Below the pieces are notes generated by a model that was not told the DNA's origin, searched no databases, and saw only the letters and a program-made list of their open reading frames with translations. A program made the translations under genes and the position numbers. 34,878 bases of DNA from PUMD01 sp964599275 (lineage in GTDB: Bacteria > Bacillota > Sulfobacillia > SLMV01). The DNA lies in contig CAZRFK010000010.1 of the NCBI GenBank assembly GCA_964599275.1, positions 1 through 34,878 on the forward strand, given 5' to 3'. Below, in pieces: positions 8,555-15,142 of the stretch (its first letter is position 1; every line of letters begins with the position of its first letter).

Positions 8555-8606
8555 TTATTCACACCTACACCGATACTTCAACACCTTATCAACATATTTA
8601 TTCACA
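8555..8606 (+). promoter_or_regulatory. Cluster of three DnaA-box-like sites
   Basis: TTATTCACA at 8555-8563 and again at 8598-8606 both fit the DnaA-box consensus TTATNCACA. TTATCAACA at 8586-8594 differs by one base. All three face the same way within 52 bases, in the upstream region of the broken nuclease gene. They may be chance, DnaA-controlled promoter sites, or a relic of element replication control. Confidence 0.4.
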
Positions 8607-8640
8607 GAGACACCTCAAACAAATCATATATCGGCAACAA

Positions 8641-8889
8641 TCAAGGAGCGTCTGGATCATCGGATTTTATAATTTCTCCCGTTATAACGACCTGATATAT
8701 GCCTTTTTTAATGCGGTTAACAGCCATTCCATCCTCAGTACACAACCTCTTGATTCCCTCGAGAACTTCGCCCGCCTGGTCATGACTGCCAGCATCAATG
8801 ATTTCAGTATATATATCTACGGTGTACTCATTTCCTGCATCATCTGTGGCCACAAATGAACCCGAGTGGCGTTCTTCTGGAGGCATCAT
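8641..8889 (-). CDS. Small hypothetical protein
   Basis: An 82-residue soluble protein with alternating beta and alpha pattern: SFVATDDAGNEYTVDIYTEI, then EVLEGIKRLCTEDGMAVNRI, then GIYQVVITGEIIKSDDPDAP. It resembles small conserved proteins of unknown function that I have seen widely in bacteria, but I cannot name a family. The start at ATG 8889 (followed by a second ATG) has the strong ribosome site GGAGAGGAGGAAGG immediately upstream. It is one of the few apparently intact genes in the candidate island. Confidence 0.65.
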   Translation of the reverse strand: MMPPEERHSGSFVATDDAGNEYTVDIYTEIIDAGSHDQAGEVLEGIKRLCTEDGMAVNRIKKGIYQVVITGEIIKSDDPDAP

Positions 8890-8990
8890 CCTTCCTCCTC
8901 TCCATGGTGTTGTATACTATCTCTTTGCCATATAAAAACTGTACGAAACAGGGATGGATCCGAAGATTTTCTCTTTGTTTCATCCCTGCT

Positions 8991-9185
8991 TCATGATTCT
9001 GCTACCCTTGCCGTGAGGTCTTCAATGAAGTGCCCCACCGCTTCTCCGCACTCTATTAGTCTGTCGCCAATCATCTCTGCACTGGAAAAAGCATTGTCGA
9101 GGTCCAACCGCATTTCGTCCCGTTGAATGTGAATGGCCCCTACTTGATGCGCTTCATATTGATGGATCAGCTTTTGATCACCTAT
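8991..9185 (-). CDS. 64-codon hypothetical protein with an apparent ATA start
   Basis: Reading from 9185 the frame gives GDQKLIHQYEAHQVGAIHIQ, then RDEMRLDLDNAFSSAEMIGD, then ECGEAVGHFIEDLTARVAES and stop: a helical, acidic product with good protein composition. The ribosome site GGAAAGGAG is followed five bases later by ATA, not ATG. Either ATA is used inefficiently, or a start codon has mutated and the gene is silenced. The first in-frame ATG is 25 codons in. It sits 72 bases after the sigma-factor gene stop and ahead of the gene at 8641-8889, so the three may be one operon. Not recognised. Confidence 0.4.
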   Translation of the reverse strand: MGDQKLIHQYEAHQVGAIHIQRDEMRLDLDNAFSSAEMIGDRLIECGEAVGHFIEDLTARVAES

Positions 9186-9257
9186 TTTTACTCCTTTCCT
9201 GTGTCAACCGTCTGCAACAAAATTCACAGCACACCCAAATCTCTCTACACCCAAATG

Positions 9258-10316
9258 CTAAGCGCCTTCTCCCTCCAAAAATGAGCGCAGATCAGAAAGT
9301 GCTTTTGATTCCAACTGCCTCACTCTCTCCCGAGTCAGTCCAAAAATCTTCCCAACCTCACTTAATGTCCTCTGTCTTTCGCAAGACCCTACTCCGTAGC
9401 GCAAGCTGAGTACAGCTTTATGACGCCAGGATAAAGCATTCAGCAATCGACAACATGTAATGACATCTCGAACGTCTTTGAATTGAGGATCTTTCGCTGA
9501 TGGAGCCAATCCGTTGTCGTCGCTCTGACTAAAATGTTCTGGCAAGAAATTCTTCTCCATCCACTGCTGCTCAAAAAGTTCCCTTGCGCTTGACGATGGA
9601 GAAATGCGTCTGCTCGCAATGGCTTGCAGCAAATGCTGCCCGTCTATCATACTGGAGTTTGACCTAATACCTGCAACTGTCGGACGCCTAGCACAATCAC
9701 TCCAGTATTCCCAAACATACTTCTCTACATCCACTAAGGCTGCGTACATATAGACGGGCAATCGAACCAAGTGTCCGCAATCGATAACTGCTCGTTCCAG
9801 AGCCCTAAATACTCTAAAGTTGCAGTAAGCCTGAAAATTCGACTTCTTATAATCAAATTCAGCCGCTGCATTGTGCAAACTGATTAGACCTTCTTGAAGA
9901 AGATCAGCGTCTGCAAGATGATACCCTTCCACGGAGGGTTCGAGAAATGTTTCTATCTGATTTATCACTACTCGGAAACCTACGGCTGCCAGAGCCCACC
10001 TAGCCTGCGAAGCATTTGCGGCGTCCTGCTGAATAACCTCACAAGCGGCTTTCTGCCCCTCCAAGGTGAGAACTTTGAGTTTTTCGACAAATTGCAAAAA
10101 CTCAAATAGTACTGGTGAAGGCTCAAAAGCTACAGAAATATCATCCCTCAGTACTCGGTACAACCTCTCATCAAACTCATAGCCAGGAAGTGGAATCACC
10201 CAATAACCATCACGGGTTTTTAATACGCCTCCCCATCCAGGCGGGGCATATTTACAGAGGTTGCGATTTTGGAGATGAGCTCTCTTTGATGTTTCTTCTG
10301 TTTCTGAGGCAACCAT
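9258..10316 (-). CDS. Sigma-70-family RNA polymerase sigma factor (accessory)
   Basis: A 352-residue protein with two recognisable sigma-70 segments. Residues 138-187 match region 2 (core binding and -10 recognition): DLLQEGLISLHNAAAEFDYK, then FQAYCNFRVFRALERAVIDC and VRLPVYM, comparable to the RpoD pattern of DLIQEGNIGL and IRIPVHM. Residues about 292-350 match region 4 (-35 recognition) with the helix-turn-helix EVGKIFGLTRERVRQLESKA. A central segment of about 100 residues replaces normal region 3. The N-terminal 135 residues are not recognisable as region 1. Start ATG 10316; the stop codon just upstream excludes a longer frame, and AAGGGG lies about 12 bases away, a weak arrangement. It probably directs transcription of accessory genes. 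The housekeeping RpoD would be elsewhere. Confidence 0.75.
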   Translation of the reverse strand: MVASETEETSKRAHLQNRNLCKYAPPGWGGVLKTRDGYWVIPLPGYEFDERLYRVLRDDISVAFEPSPVLFEFLQFVEKLKVLTLEGQKAACEVIQQDAANASQARWALAAVGFRVVINQIETFLEPSVEGYHLADADLLQEGLISLHNAAAEFDYKKSNFQAYCNFRVFRALERAVIDCGHLVRLPVYMYAALVDVEKYVWEYWSDCARRPTVAGIRSNSSMIDGQHLLQAIASRRISPSSSARELFEQQWMEKNFLPEHFSQSDDNGLAPSAKDPQFKDVRDVITCCRLLNALSWRHKAVLSLRYGVGSCERQRTLSEVGKIFGLTRERVRQLESKALSDLRSFLEGEGA

Positions 10317-10379
10317 AGCACATCACATTTCCCCTTACTTCTGATCATCTCATGAGTTACAAGACCCAACGGATTTCTC

Positions 10380-10637
10380 CTAACTACAACTCTCTATTGG
10401 AATCCCGTCCTTGTAAGCAGTACAGGGCCCCCGATTGGCGTGCTTGTTGTCACATACCCAGCAGGGTGGAACTGGAAACTCATTTTCTGCGTCCGATGAG
10501 AAACGTACATCCAAGGTACCTTTCTCGGAAACAAGAAAAAGATTGATCCTGAGCCAATCTAAGAAACTGTCGATATCTCGACAGCTCACCATCCCTCCGC
10601 CATCAGTACATAGGTTCGATGATGTTGGCTTCGGCAA
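10380..10637 (-). CDS. Hypothetical Cys-containing protein
   Basis: Up to 85 residues; an internal start at ATG 10592 or the following GTG, next to GGAGGG, gives about 69. The C-terminal half carries CWVCDNKHANRGPC, a spacing that could be a metal site. Using the long form, it overlaps the end of the frame at 10603-10974 by 35 bases; using the short form it begins 11 bases after that stop. It could be a short independent protein or a tail fragment of a decayed gene. No family recognised. Confidence 0.4.
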   Translation of the reverse strand: MPKPTSSNLCTDGGGMVSCRDIDSFLDWLRINLFLVSEKGTLDVRFSSDAENEFPVPPCWVCDNKHANRGPCTAYKDGIPIESCS

Positions 10638-10974
10638 AACCTTCGAAGTCAGACGGGTCCACCTGCAATGCCCAAAGTGTCATCGAGGTAGCAGCGTCAG
10701 TCCAAATTCCATGCTTCTCAAAGATCCTCTGCATTTCGTCAAGCCCAAATCTCTCCCTTGGGCCAACCACCAATTCAATAGTTCCGTCATCTTCTTTCCG
10801 GCGGAAGACTTGGCCTGCTTCTTCAAACACATTCTTCATTTCTTCTTTGGTTGCCGTCCTGATGAAAAACGACATCTCCCAACCCAGCTCTTCCAGCCGC
10901 TTATTTGCATAATCACGCATCTTTGCCCAACCAGGCATATCTTCCAGAAAAGAACCCAGTGTCACCCCTACCAC
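10603..10974 (-). CDS. Hypothetical protein, probably 5'-truncated
   Basis: A 123-residue helical protein (GWAKMRDYANKRLEELGWEM, then KNVFEEAGQVFRRKED) starting at GTG 10974 with GAGGAGGGG five bases upstream. The same frame is open further upstream to 11016 and reads protein-like sequence (EKYGILAEEGFVV). The neighbouring frame just beyond encodes DFKVLSDNLTE. The gene therefore may once have been longer and joined to the frame at 11088-11351, making this the surviving C-terminal part. Function unknown. Confidence 0.45.
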   Translation of the reverse strand: MVGVTLGSFLEDMPGWAKMRDYANKRLEELGWEMSFFIRTATKEEMKNVFEEAGQVFRRKEDDGTIELVVGPRERFGLDEMQRIFEKHGIWTDAATSMTLWALQVDPSDFEGFAEANIIEPMY

Positions 10975-11087
10975 AAACCCCTCCTCTGCAAGGATGCCGT
11001 ACTTCTCTCTGTAAGATTATCACTCAATACCTTGAAATCAGGTTGCAGCGGCAAGACAGCGAAGCATTGACAGTTCGAATCTTAAGC

Positions 11088-11351
11088 CTACCTTTTGGCT
11101 TGCAAGACTATCCTCTGATAATCCGATTCTGGTATTTCCCGAACAGGCAGGCGCAGAAATAATCCGTATTTCTGTGAGTCCTTGATGAAATTAATCTCCT
11201 CTAACAAGGGTTTGATCTCAACTGGTGAAAGTAAAATAACAGCATTCTTTAGGGCAACAGTCTGACGCATAAAAGATAGCCCCAATTCCTCCAATACATC
11301 CTGTTCTGCCTCTGAGGCTTCTGTAAGGCCCTCCTGTACCAGCGCCTCCAA
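11088..11351 (-). pseudogene. Probable gene fragment, unrecognised
   Basis: An 87-codon frame from TTG 11351 without a clear ribosome site. Its product is helical and acidic at first (EASEAEQDVLEELGLSFM), then ILLSPVEIKPLLEEINFIKD and GLFLRLPVREIPESDY. Upstream sequence to about 11480 is also coding-like in the same direction (SYAYHGELQGVLYQYR, an in-frame TAA, then IWDKDAAPVKQRLELEQED) but in another frame. Downstream coding-like pieces run toward 10974. I read 10603 to about 11480 as one or two decayed genes. No family recognised. Confidence 0.4.
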
Positions 11352-11773
11352 AGTAAATCAAAAGGTTGTCCTCTTGCTCCAGCTCCAGGCGCTGCTTGAC
11401 AGGGGCGGCATCTTTGTCCCAGATTTATCTATACTGGTACAAAACACCCTGAAGTTCACCGTGGTAGGCATACGATAGAGCTATCTCACCTTCAACCCAT
11501 ACCCCATATAGGCATGAAAACTAACTGTCCTCAGACGTCAATTCCGTGCGTTTGGAGCATTGCAGGAATAACCCCTTAAATCCAGCCAATTTTCTCATTA
11601 AAGCTTCTACCTGGTGGCGATCTTCTCCTTCTCTTTGCAGCATATCAAGTGGTTATTGTGAGTCTGGGAGAAGGATGTATGTGGCAAATACACTTCGTTT
11701 CGGGGAAGTTACCTGCAAAATGTTGCACTAGAGGTGCGCAATTGCACTAAACATGAAGAAACCTCCCAATAGT
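11352..11773. other. Gene-poor stretch before the tRNA-Arg terminator
   Basis: The first 130 bases hold coding-like minus-strand fragments described with the neighbouring pseudogene. The remaining 290 bases show no supported frame, RNA or repeat. Confidence 0.4.
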
Positions 11774-11805
11774 AAAACCCCCGTACTCACCGCTATACGG
11801 GGGTT
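11774..11805 (-). terminator. Intrinsic terminator downstream of tRNA-Arg
   Basis: On the minus strand a 10-base stem (AACCCCCGTA pairing with TACGGGGGTT) with a 10-base loop is followed by TTTTACT. It lies 10 bases after the tRNA-Arg 3' end and would end the serS/tRNA transcript. Confidence 0.85.
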
Positions 11806-11814
11806 AATTGGGTG

Positions 11815-11888
11815 TGCGCCCTGGAGGATTCGAACCCCCGACCTACTGATCCGTAGTCAGTCGCTCTAATCCGCTGAGCTAAGGGCGC
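11815..11888 (-). tRNA. tRNA-Arg (anticodon ACG)
   Basis: A complete cloverleaf: acceptor GCGCCCT pairing with AGGGCGC, D-arm GCTC/GAGC, anticodon stem ACTGA/TCAGT with loop CTACGGA (anticodon ACG), and T-arm GGGGG-TTCGAAT-CCTCC. The discriminator is A and CCA is not encoded. It decodes CGN Arg codons, with A34 normally deaminated to inosine by TadA. Its 3' half is duplicated in degenerate form at 5803-5843. Confidence 0.97.
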
Positions 11889-11911
11889 ATTTGCCAATAT
11901 ATTTATATGTG

Positions 11912-12002
11912 CGGAGGAGGAGGGATTCGAACCCTCGCTAGAGCTTGTCGCCCTACTACAGGTTTAGCAAACCCGCCCCTTCAACCACTTGGGTACTCCT
12001 CC
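11912..12002 (-). tRNA. tRNA-Ser (anticodon GCT)
   Basis: A class II tRNA of 91 bases: acceptor GGAGGAG/CTCCTCC, anticodon stem CGGGT/ACCTG with loop TTGCTAA (anticodon GCT), a long variable arm, T-arm GAGGG-TTCGAAT-CCCTC, discriminator G. It reads AGC/AGU codons. CCA is not encoded. It lies 23 bases upstream of tRNA-Arg. Confidence 0.97.
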
Positions 12003-12104
12003 ATATCGTACTCCCTCAGAAGCGATTATGATAGTAGCACACACAACATCCCAAAGCAAGTCAGAAGAAAATCCACCGAAAACTATTTACATCTGTTTGT
12101 AATA

Positions 12105-12204
12105 TGTGGACAATTAACCGCCTGTTTCAGCAACCTATCAACAATGGTGCCGACTTATCAACAGTTTTTGGTGGGGTTATCCACATTATTGTGAACAATC
12201 CACA
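12105..12204. promoter_or_regulatory. Cluster of DnaA-box-like sites between two tRNA-Ser genes
   Basis: One perfect DnaA box, TTATCCACA at 12177-12185, is surrounded by near matches: TTATCAACA 12155-12163, CTATCAACA 12135-12143, CAATCCACA 12196-12204, and on the minus strand TTGTCCACA (12105-12113) and TTGTTCACA (12190-12198). This is six sites in 100 bases of a 216-base intergenic region, about 13 kb from oriC. It could bind or titrate DnaA. Confidence 0.5.
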
Positions 12205-12218
12205 AAAAAAGGAAATTG

Positions 12219-12307
12219 CGGAGGGGGTGGGATTCGAACCCACGGAGGGTACAAACCCTCGACGGTTTTCAAGACCGTTCCGATAAACCAGGCTCTGGCA
12301 CCCCTCC
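12219..12307 (-). tRNA. tRNA-Ser (anticodon TGA)
   Basis: A class II tRNA of 89 bases: acceptor GGAGGGG/CCCCTCC, anticodon stem ACGGT/ACCGT with loop CTTGAAA (anticodon TGA), long variable arm, T-arm GTGGG-TTCGAAT-CCCAC, discriminator G. It reads UCN codons, mainly UCA. It begins 73 bases after serS, with no terminator between, so it may be co-transcribed with its own synthetase. Confidence 0.97.
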
Positions 12308-12380
12308 ACAGTTGCAATTTTCTTTGACCACGCACTGTATATTTTAGCGAAAGACCGAAAATCATCAAGAGCTATTTTCT

Positions 12381-13655
12381 TTATTTTATGAGTTTTTTGC
12401 CTCCCATGTATGGTCTCAAAGACTCTGGAATGACCACTGTACCATCTTCCTGCTGATAATTCTCCACAATAGAAGCAAGGCACCTTCCTATTGCAACACC
12501 ACTTCCATTAAGAGTGTGAATGAACTTCGTGCTTGCATCCGGTTCAGGTCTATATCTAATACCAGCACGTCTGGCTTGAAAGTCTTCAAAATTGCTCACA
12601 GAAGATATCTCAACATAATCATTATAGCTGGGCATCCACAACTCCAGATCATACTTTTTGCTCTGAGCAAAACCCATATCGCCTGTACACATTGTCGTTA
12701 CTTGATAAGGTATGTTCAATCTTTGTAAAACGACTTCTGCATTTTTACGTATTTCTTCTAATGCATCATATGAATATTCAGGCTCAGTGTAGTGAACTAA
12801 CTCCACTTTATCAAACTGATGCTGACGGATGAGACCACGTGTATCACGTCCAGCAGACCCGGCTTCAGCTCGGAAACACGGAGAATAAGCAACGAATTTA
12901 TTTGGAAGGTCTTCCCTATCAAGAATCTCGTCCCGATACATATTTGTAACGGGAACCTCGGATGTGGGAATCAAAAAATAATCAAACTTATCTATCAAAA
13001 AAGCATCCTCCTCAAACTTCGGCAGCTGTGCGGTACCGATCATGCTTTTTCTGTTCACCATGAAAGGAGGATAAATTTCAGTATATCCATGCTCATCAAC
13101 ATGTAAATCTAACATGAAGTTAATCAAAGCACGTACCATCCGAGCGCCGTTTCTCTGCAGAATACTGAAACGAGACCCAGTAATTTTCGCAGCTCTTTCA
13201 AAATCCATTATTCCTAAATTCGGCCCTAAATCCCAGTGCGCCTCAGGTTCAAAAGAAAAATTGGGAAGTTCTCCCCACTTATCGATTACGACATTATCTT
13301 GTTCAGTTTCTCCTATCGGGACGCTGCTATGTGGAATATTCGGTACACGCAACATGGACTGATCGATGTTAGCTTTCAGCTTTCTAACTTTATCTTCAAG
13401 AACATCGATCTGTTCATTTACTTTTCGCATCCTCTGGATCAGGTCCTCGGCATTCTCACCAGCGCGCTTCTTTTCACCTATCTTACCCGATGTACTATTA
13501 CGCTCAGCACGCAGAGATTCAAGCTCCTGCAGATATTTTCTCCATTTCTTGTCCCACCCCAGCAACTGATCAATATCAACATCGTCCTCGCCCTTGACTT
13601 CGGCAGCCCATTTAGCTTTGTCACTGTTATTTCTAATGAACTGTATATCTAGCAT
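12381..13655 (-). CDS. serS: Seryl-tRNA synthetase
   Basis: Cytosolic class II synthetase that charges tRNA-Ser (and tRNA-Sec where present) with serine. At 424 residues it has the normal bacterial length. The N-terminal helical arm (about residues 30-100, AGENAEDLIQRMRKVNEQID) grips the long variable arm of tRNA-Ser. Motif 2 is seen in CFRAEAGSAGRDTRGLIRQH and motif 3 in GSGVAIGRCLASIVENYQ. Start ATG 13655 with AAGGTGA six bases upstream. It follows mtnA by 31 bases and has no leader of its own, so the T-box ahead of mtnA most likely controls both. Two tRNA-Ser genes follow immediately. Confidence 0.97.
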   Translation of the reverse strand: MLDIQFIRNNSDKAKWAAEVKGEDDVDIDQLLGWDKKWRKYLQELESLRAERNSTSGKIGEKKRAGENAEDLIQRMRKVNEQIDVLEDKVRKLKANIDQSMLRVPNIPHSSVPIGETEQDNVVIDKWGELPNFSFEPEAHWDLGPNLGIMDFERAAKITGSRFSILQRNGARMVRALINFMLDLHVDEHGYTEIYPPFMVNRKSMIGTAQLPKFEEDAFLIDKFDYFLIPTSEVPVTNMYRDEILDREDLPNKFVAYSPCFRAEAGSAGRDTRGLIRQHQFDKVELVHYTEPEYSYDALEEIRKNAEVVLQRLNIPYQVTTMCTGDMGFAQSKKYDLELWMPSYNDYVEISSVSNFEDFQARRAGIRYRPEPDASTKFIHTLNGSGVAIGRCLASIVENYQQEDGTVVIPESLRPYMGGKKLIK

Positions 13656-13686
13656 TTATATCACCTTACCTTACTTTTGAAATTTT

Positions 13687-14796
13687 TTATCTATCCTGAC
13701 CTGCTTTTTCCCATGCACAGCGCAGGCCATCAGTGAATGGTGGCTCAATCAATCCCTGTTCGGTGATAAATGCAGTAATCAGGTCTGCTGGGGTAATATC
13801 AAATGCATAATTTTCAGCAGCCACCATTTCAGGAGCTGTTCTAGAACCATCCCAATGTGTAACTTCCTTTTCACTGCGTTTTTCAATTTGTATTCCTGAA
13901 GAATCTGGGAGTTCAAGATCTAAAGTCGATGTCGGAGCGGCCACATAAAAAGGCGCTGCATTCCGGTTGGCAGCAAGAGCTAAATTATAGGTTCCTATTT
14001 TGTTCGCTGTATCACCATTTGCAACAATCCTGTCTGCACCAACAACAACTGCATCTATCTGACCTTGCTGGATAAGCAATCCAGCCGCACTATCAACTAT
14101 CAACTTGATCGGAATACCGCATTTAACCATTTCCCAGGTGGTCAAGCGGGCTCCCTGCAGGAAAGGGCGAGTTTCAGTTACATAAACAGAAAGATTGGTA
14201 CCCTGTTTATGAGCATGTCTAATCACTCCCAGAGCAGTCCCAAATCCTCCCGTTGCCAGAGCACCCGCATTACAATGTGTCAGCACTTGGTCTCCGTCTC
14301 TAAATAAGCCCTCTCCATACTCAGACAGAGTCTTATTTATCTCAATATCCTCCTCATGCAAAGCCTTGGCAGAAGACAATAGCCCAGAATAAATCTCAGA
14401 GGTTGCAAGTTCGTCGGATATCATTTCTGATGCGTTTCCAAGCTGTTTTCTGACGGCCCACTGAAGATTAACTGCCGTCGGTCTACTTTCCTGCAAATTC
14501 TCTGCAGCTTGCATAAGGTAATTCATGAGCTGCTGCCTGCGAGCACTTATTCCTCCTCGCAATGCCGCGTCATTTTTCTCATTATTTTCATTACATTGTA
14601 TATATTCTCTAGCAGCCAGAGCCATCCCATACGCAGCAGTTAAACCAATAGCTGGAGCACCGCGAACAACCATCTCCTCGATTGCCTCACAAACTTCTGC
14701 AACAGTATTGCAATAGACCCATTGTTCTGTGTGAGGTAATTTTCGCTGATCCAGCAGCTTCAGTCTTTTTTCTGACCATTTAATGGGAGTAAGCAT
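13687..14796 (-). CDS. mtnA: S-methyl-5-thioribose-1-phosphate isomerase
   Basis: Converts 5-methylthioribose-1-phosphate to the ribulose form in the methionine salvage pathway. It belongs to the eIF2B-alpha-like isomerase family; 369 residues is slightly long. The N-terminal VVRGAPAIGLTAAYGMALAA is diagnostic, and the catalytic Cys175 (LTHCNAGALATGG) and Asp255 (VVGADRIVANGD) of the family are both present. Start ATG 14796 follows AGGAGGGG. It is the first gene after the T-box leader and sits upstream of serS, an odd pairing of salvage and aminoacylation. No other salvage gene is in the window. Confidence 0.95.
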   Translation of the reverse strand: MLTPIKWSEKRLKLLDQRKLPHTEQWVYCNTVAEVCEAIEEMVVRGAPAIGLTAAYGMALAAREYIQCNENNEKNDAALRGGISARRQQLMNYLMQAAENLQESRPTAVNLQWAVRKQLGNASEMISDELATSEIYSGLLSSAKALHEEDIEINKTLSEYGEGLFRDGDQVLTHCNAGALATGGFGTALGVIRHAHKQGTNLSVYVTETRPFLQGARLTTWEMVKCGIPIKLIVDSAAGLLIQQGQIDAVVVGADRIVANGDTANKIGTYNLALAANRNAAPFYVAAPTSTLDLELPDSSGIQIEKRSEKEVTHWDGSRTAPEMVAAENYAFDITPADLITAFITEQGLIEPPFTDGLRCAWEKAGQDR

Positions 14797-14853
14797 CCTA
14801 TCCCCTCCTAATATAATCTCTTCGTTAGATCCCTTAAATCTGGGTTACAAAAC

Positions 14854-14880
14854 AAAAAGCCCGTCCTCTAGGGACGAGCT
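14854..14880 (-). terminator. T-box attenuator terminator
   Basis: On the minus strand AGCTCGTCC, a five-base loop and GGACGGGCT form a nine-pair hairpin (one G-U pair) followed by TTTTTG. It lies just after the T-box sequence and 58 bases before mtnA, as expected for the terminator alternative of a T-box switch. Confidence 0.9.
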
Positions 14881-15105
14881 GATACGCCCGCGGTGCCACC
14901 CTTTTTACGGAGTTTGTCGTGCCTTTAACAGCTGTATCGGGCTTACCCGTTCGACTCGGTGCCACATTCCGCAGCATTCGTCGAACGCCTCACCGCTGGA
15001 TAACACTTTGTACCTCGACATCGGTTCACAGATACTCCGACTCTCTGCAGACGAGCCACAAAGGATTTCGGTTCATCAGCATGTAATATTCAGTTGAGAG
15101 TTATG
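14854..15105 (-). promoter_or_regulatory. T-box leader (predicted tRNA-Ser responsive) of mtnA-serS
   Basis: The minus-strand leader contains the T-box core AAGGGTGGCACCGCGGG (14887-14903) directly before the terminator. It also has a Stem I-like region with AGAGAGTCGG upstream (about 15030) and the common mid-leader segment CGAACGGGTAAGCCCG. The switch senses uncharged tRNA through a specifier codon and the NCCA end. The specifier could not be fixed by eye; serine is inferred from serS downstream. A weak promoter (TTGAGA, 16 bases, GATAAC) may start it near 15100. Confidence 0.88.
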
Positions 15106-15142
15106 TTATCGCATAAATACGTTGAATCTCAAGCTAATGCCT

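Larger units (their letters stand above)
5803..11888. mobile_element. Candidate remnant of a tRNA-Arg-integrated element
   Basis: About 6.1 kb bounded by a 41-base tRNA-Arg fragment on the left and the intact tRNA-Arg on the right. The tRNA lies on the minus strand, so its 3' end faces left; an insertion there pushes the displaced 3' fragment to the left end, exactly as seen. Contents are accessory in type: a sigma-70-family factor, a broken PD-(D/E)XK nuclease, a membrane protein and several unrecognised small frames, nearly all on the minus strand and many disrupted. No integrase, excisionase or transfer gene was recognised, so it is at best a defective relic. An independent tRNA duplication is the alternative. 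Confidence 0.55.

Noticed and set aside
10435..11070. 211-codon plus-strand frame in the island
   Set aside because: Composition is shadow-like (Pro/Ser/His-rich) and the minus strand has better-supported frames with ribosome sites.
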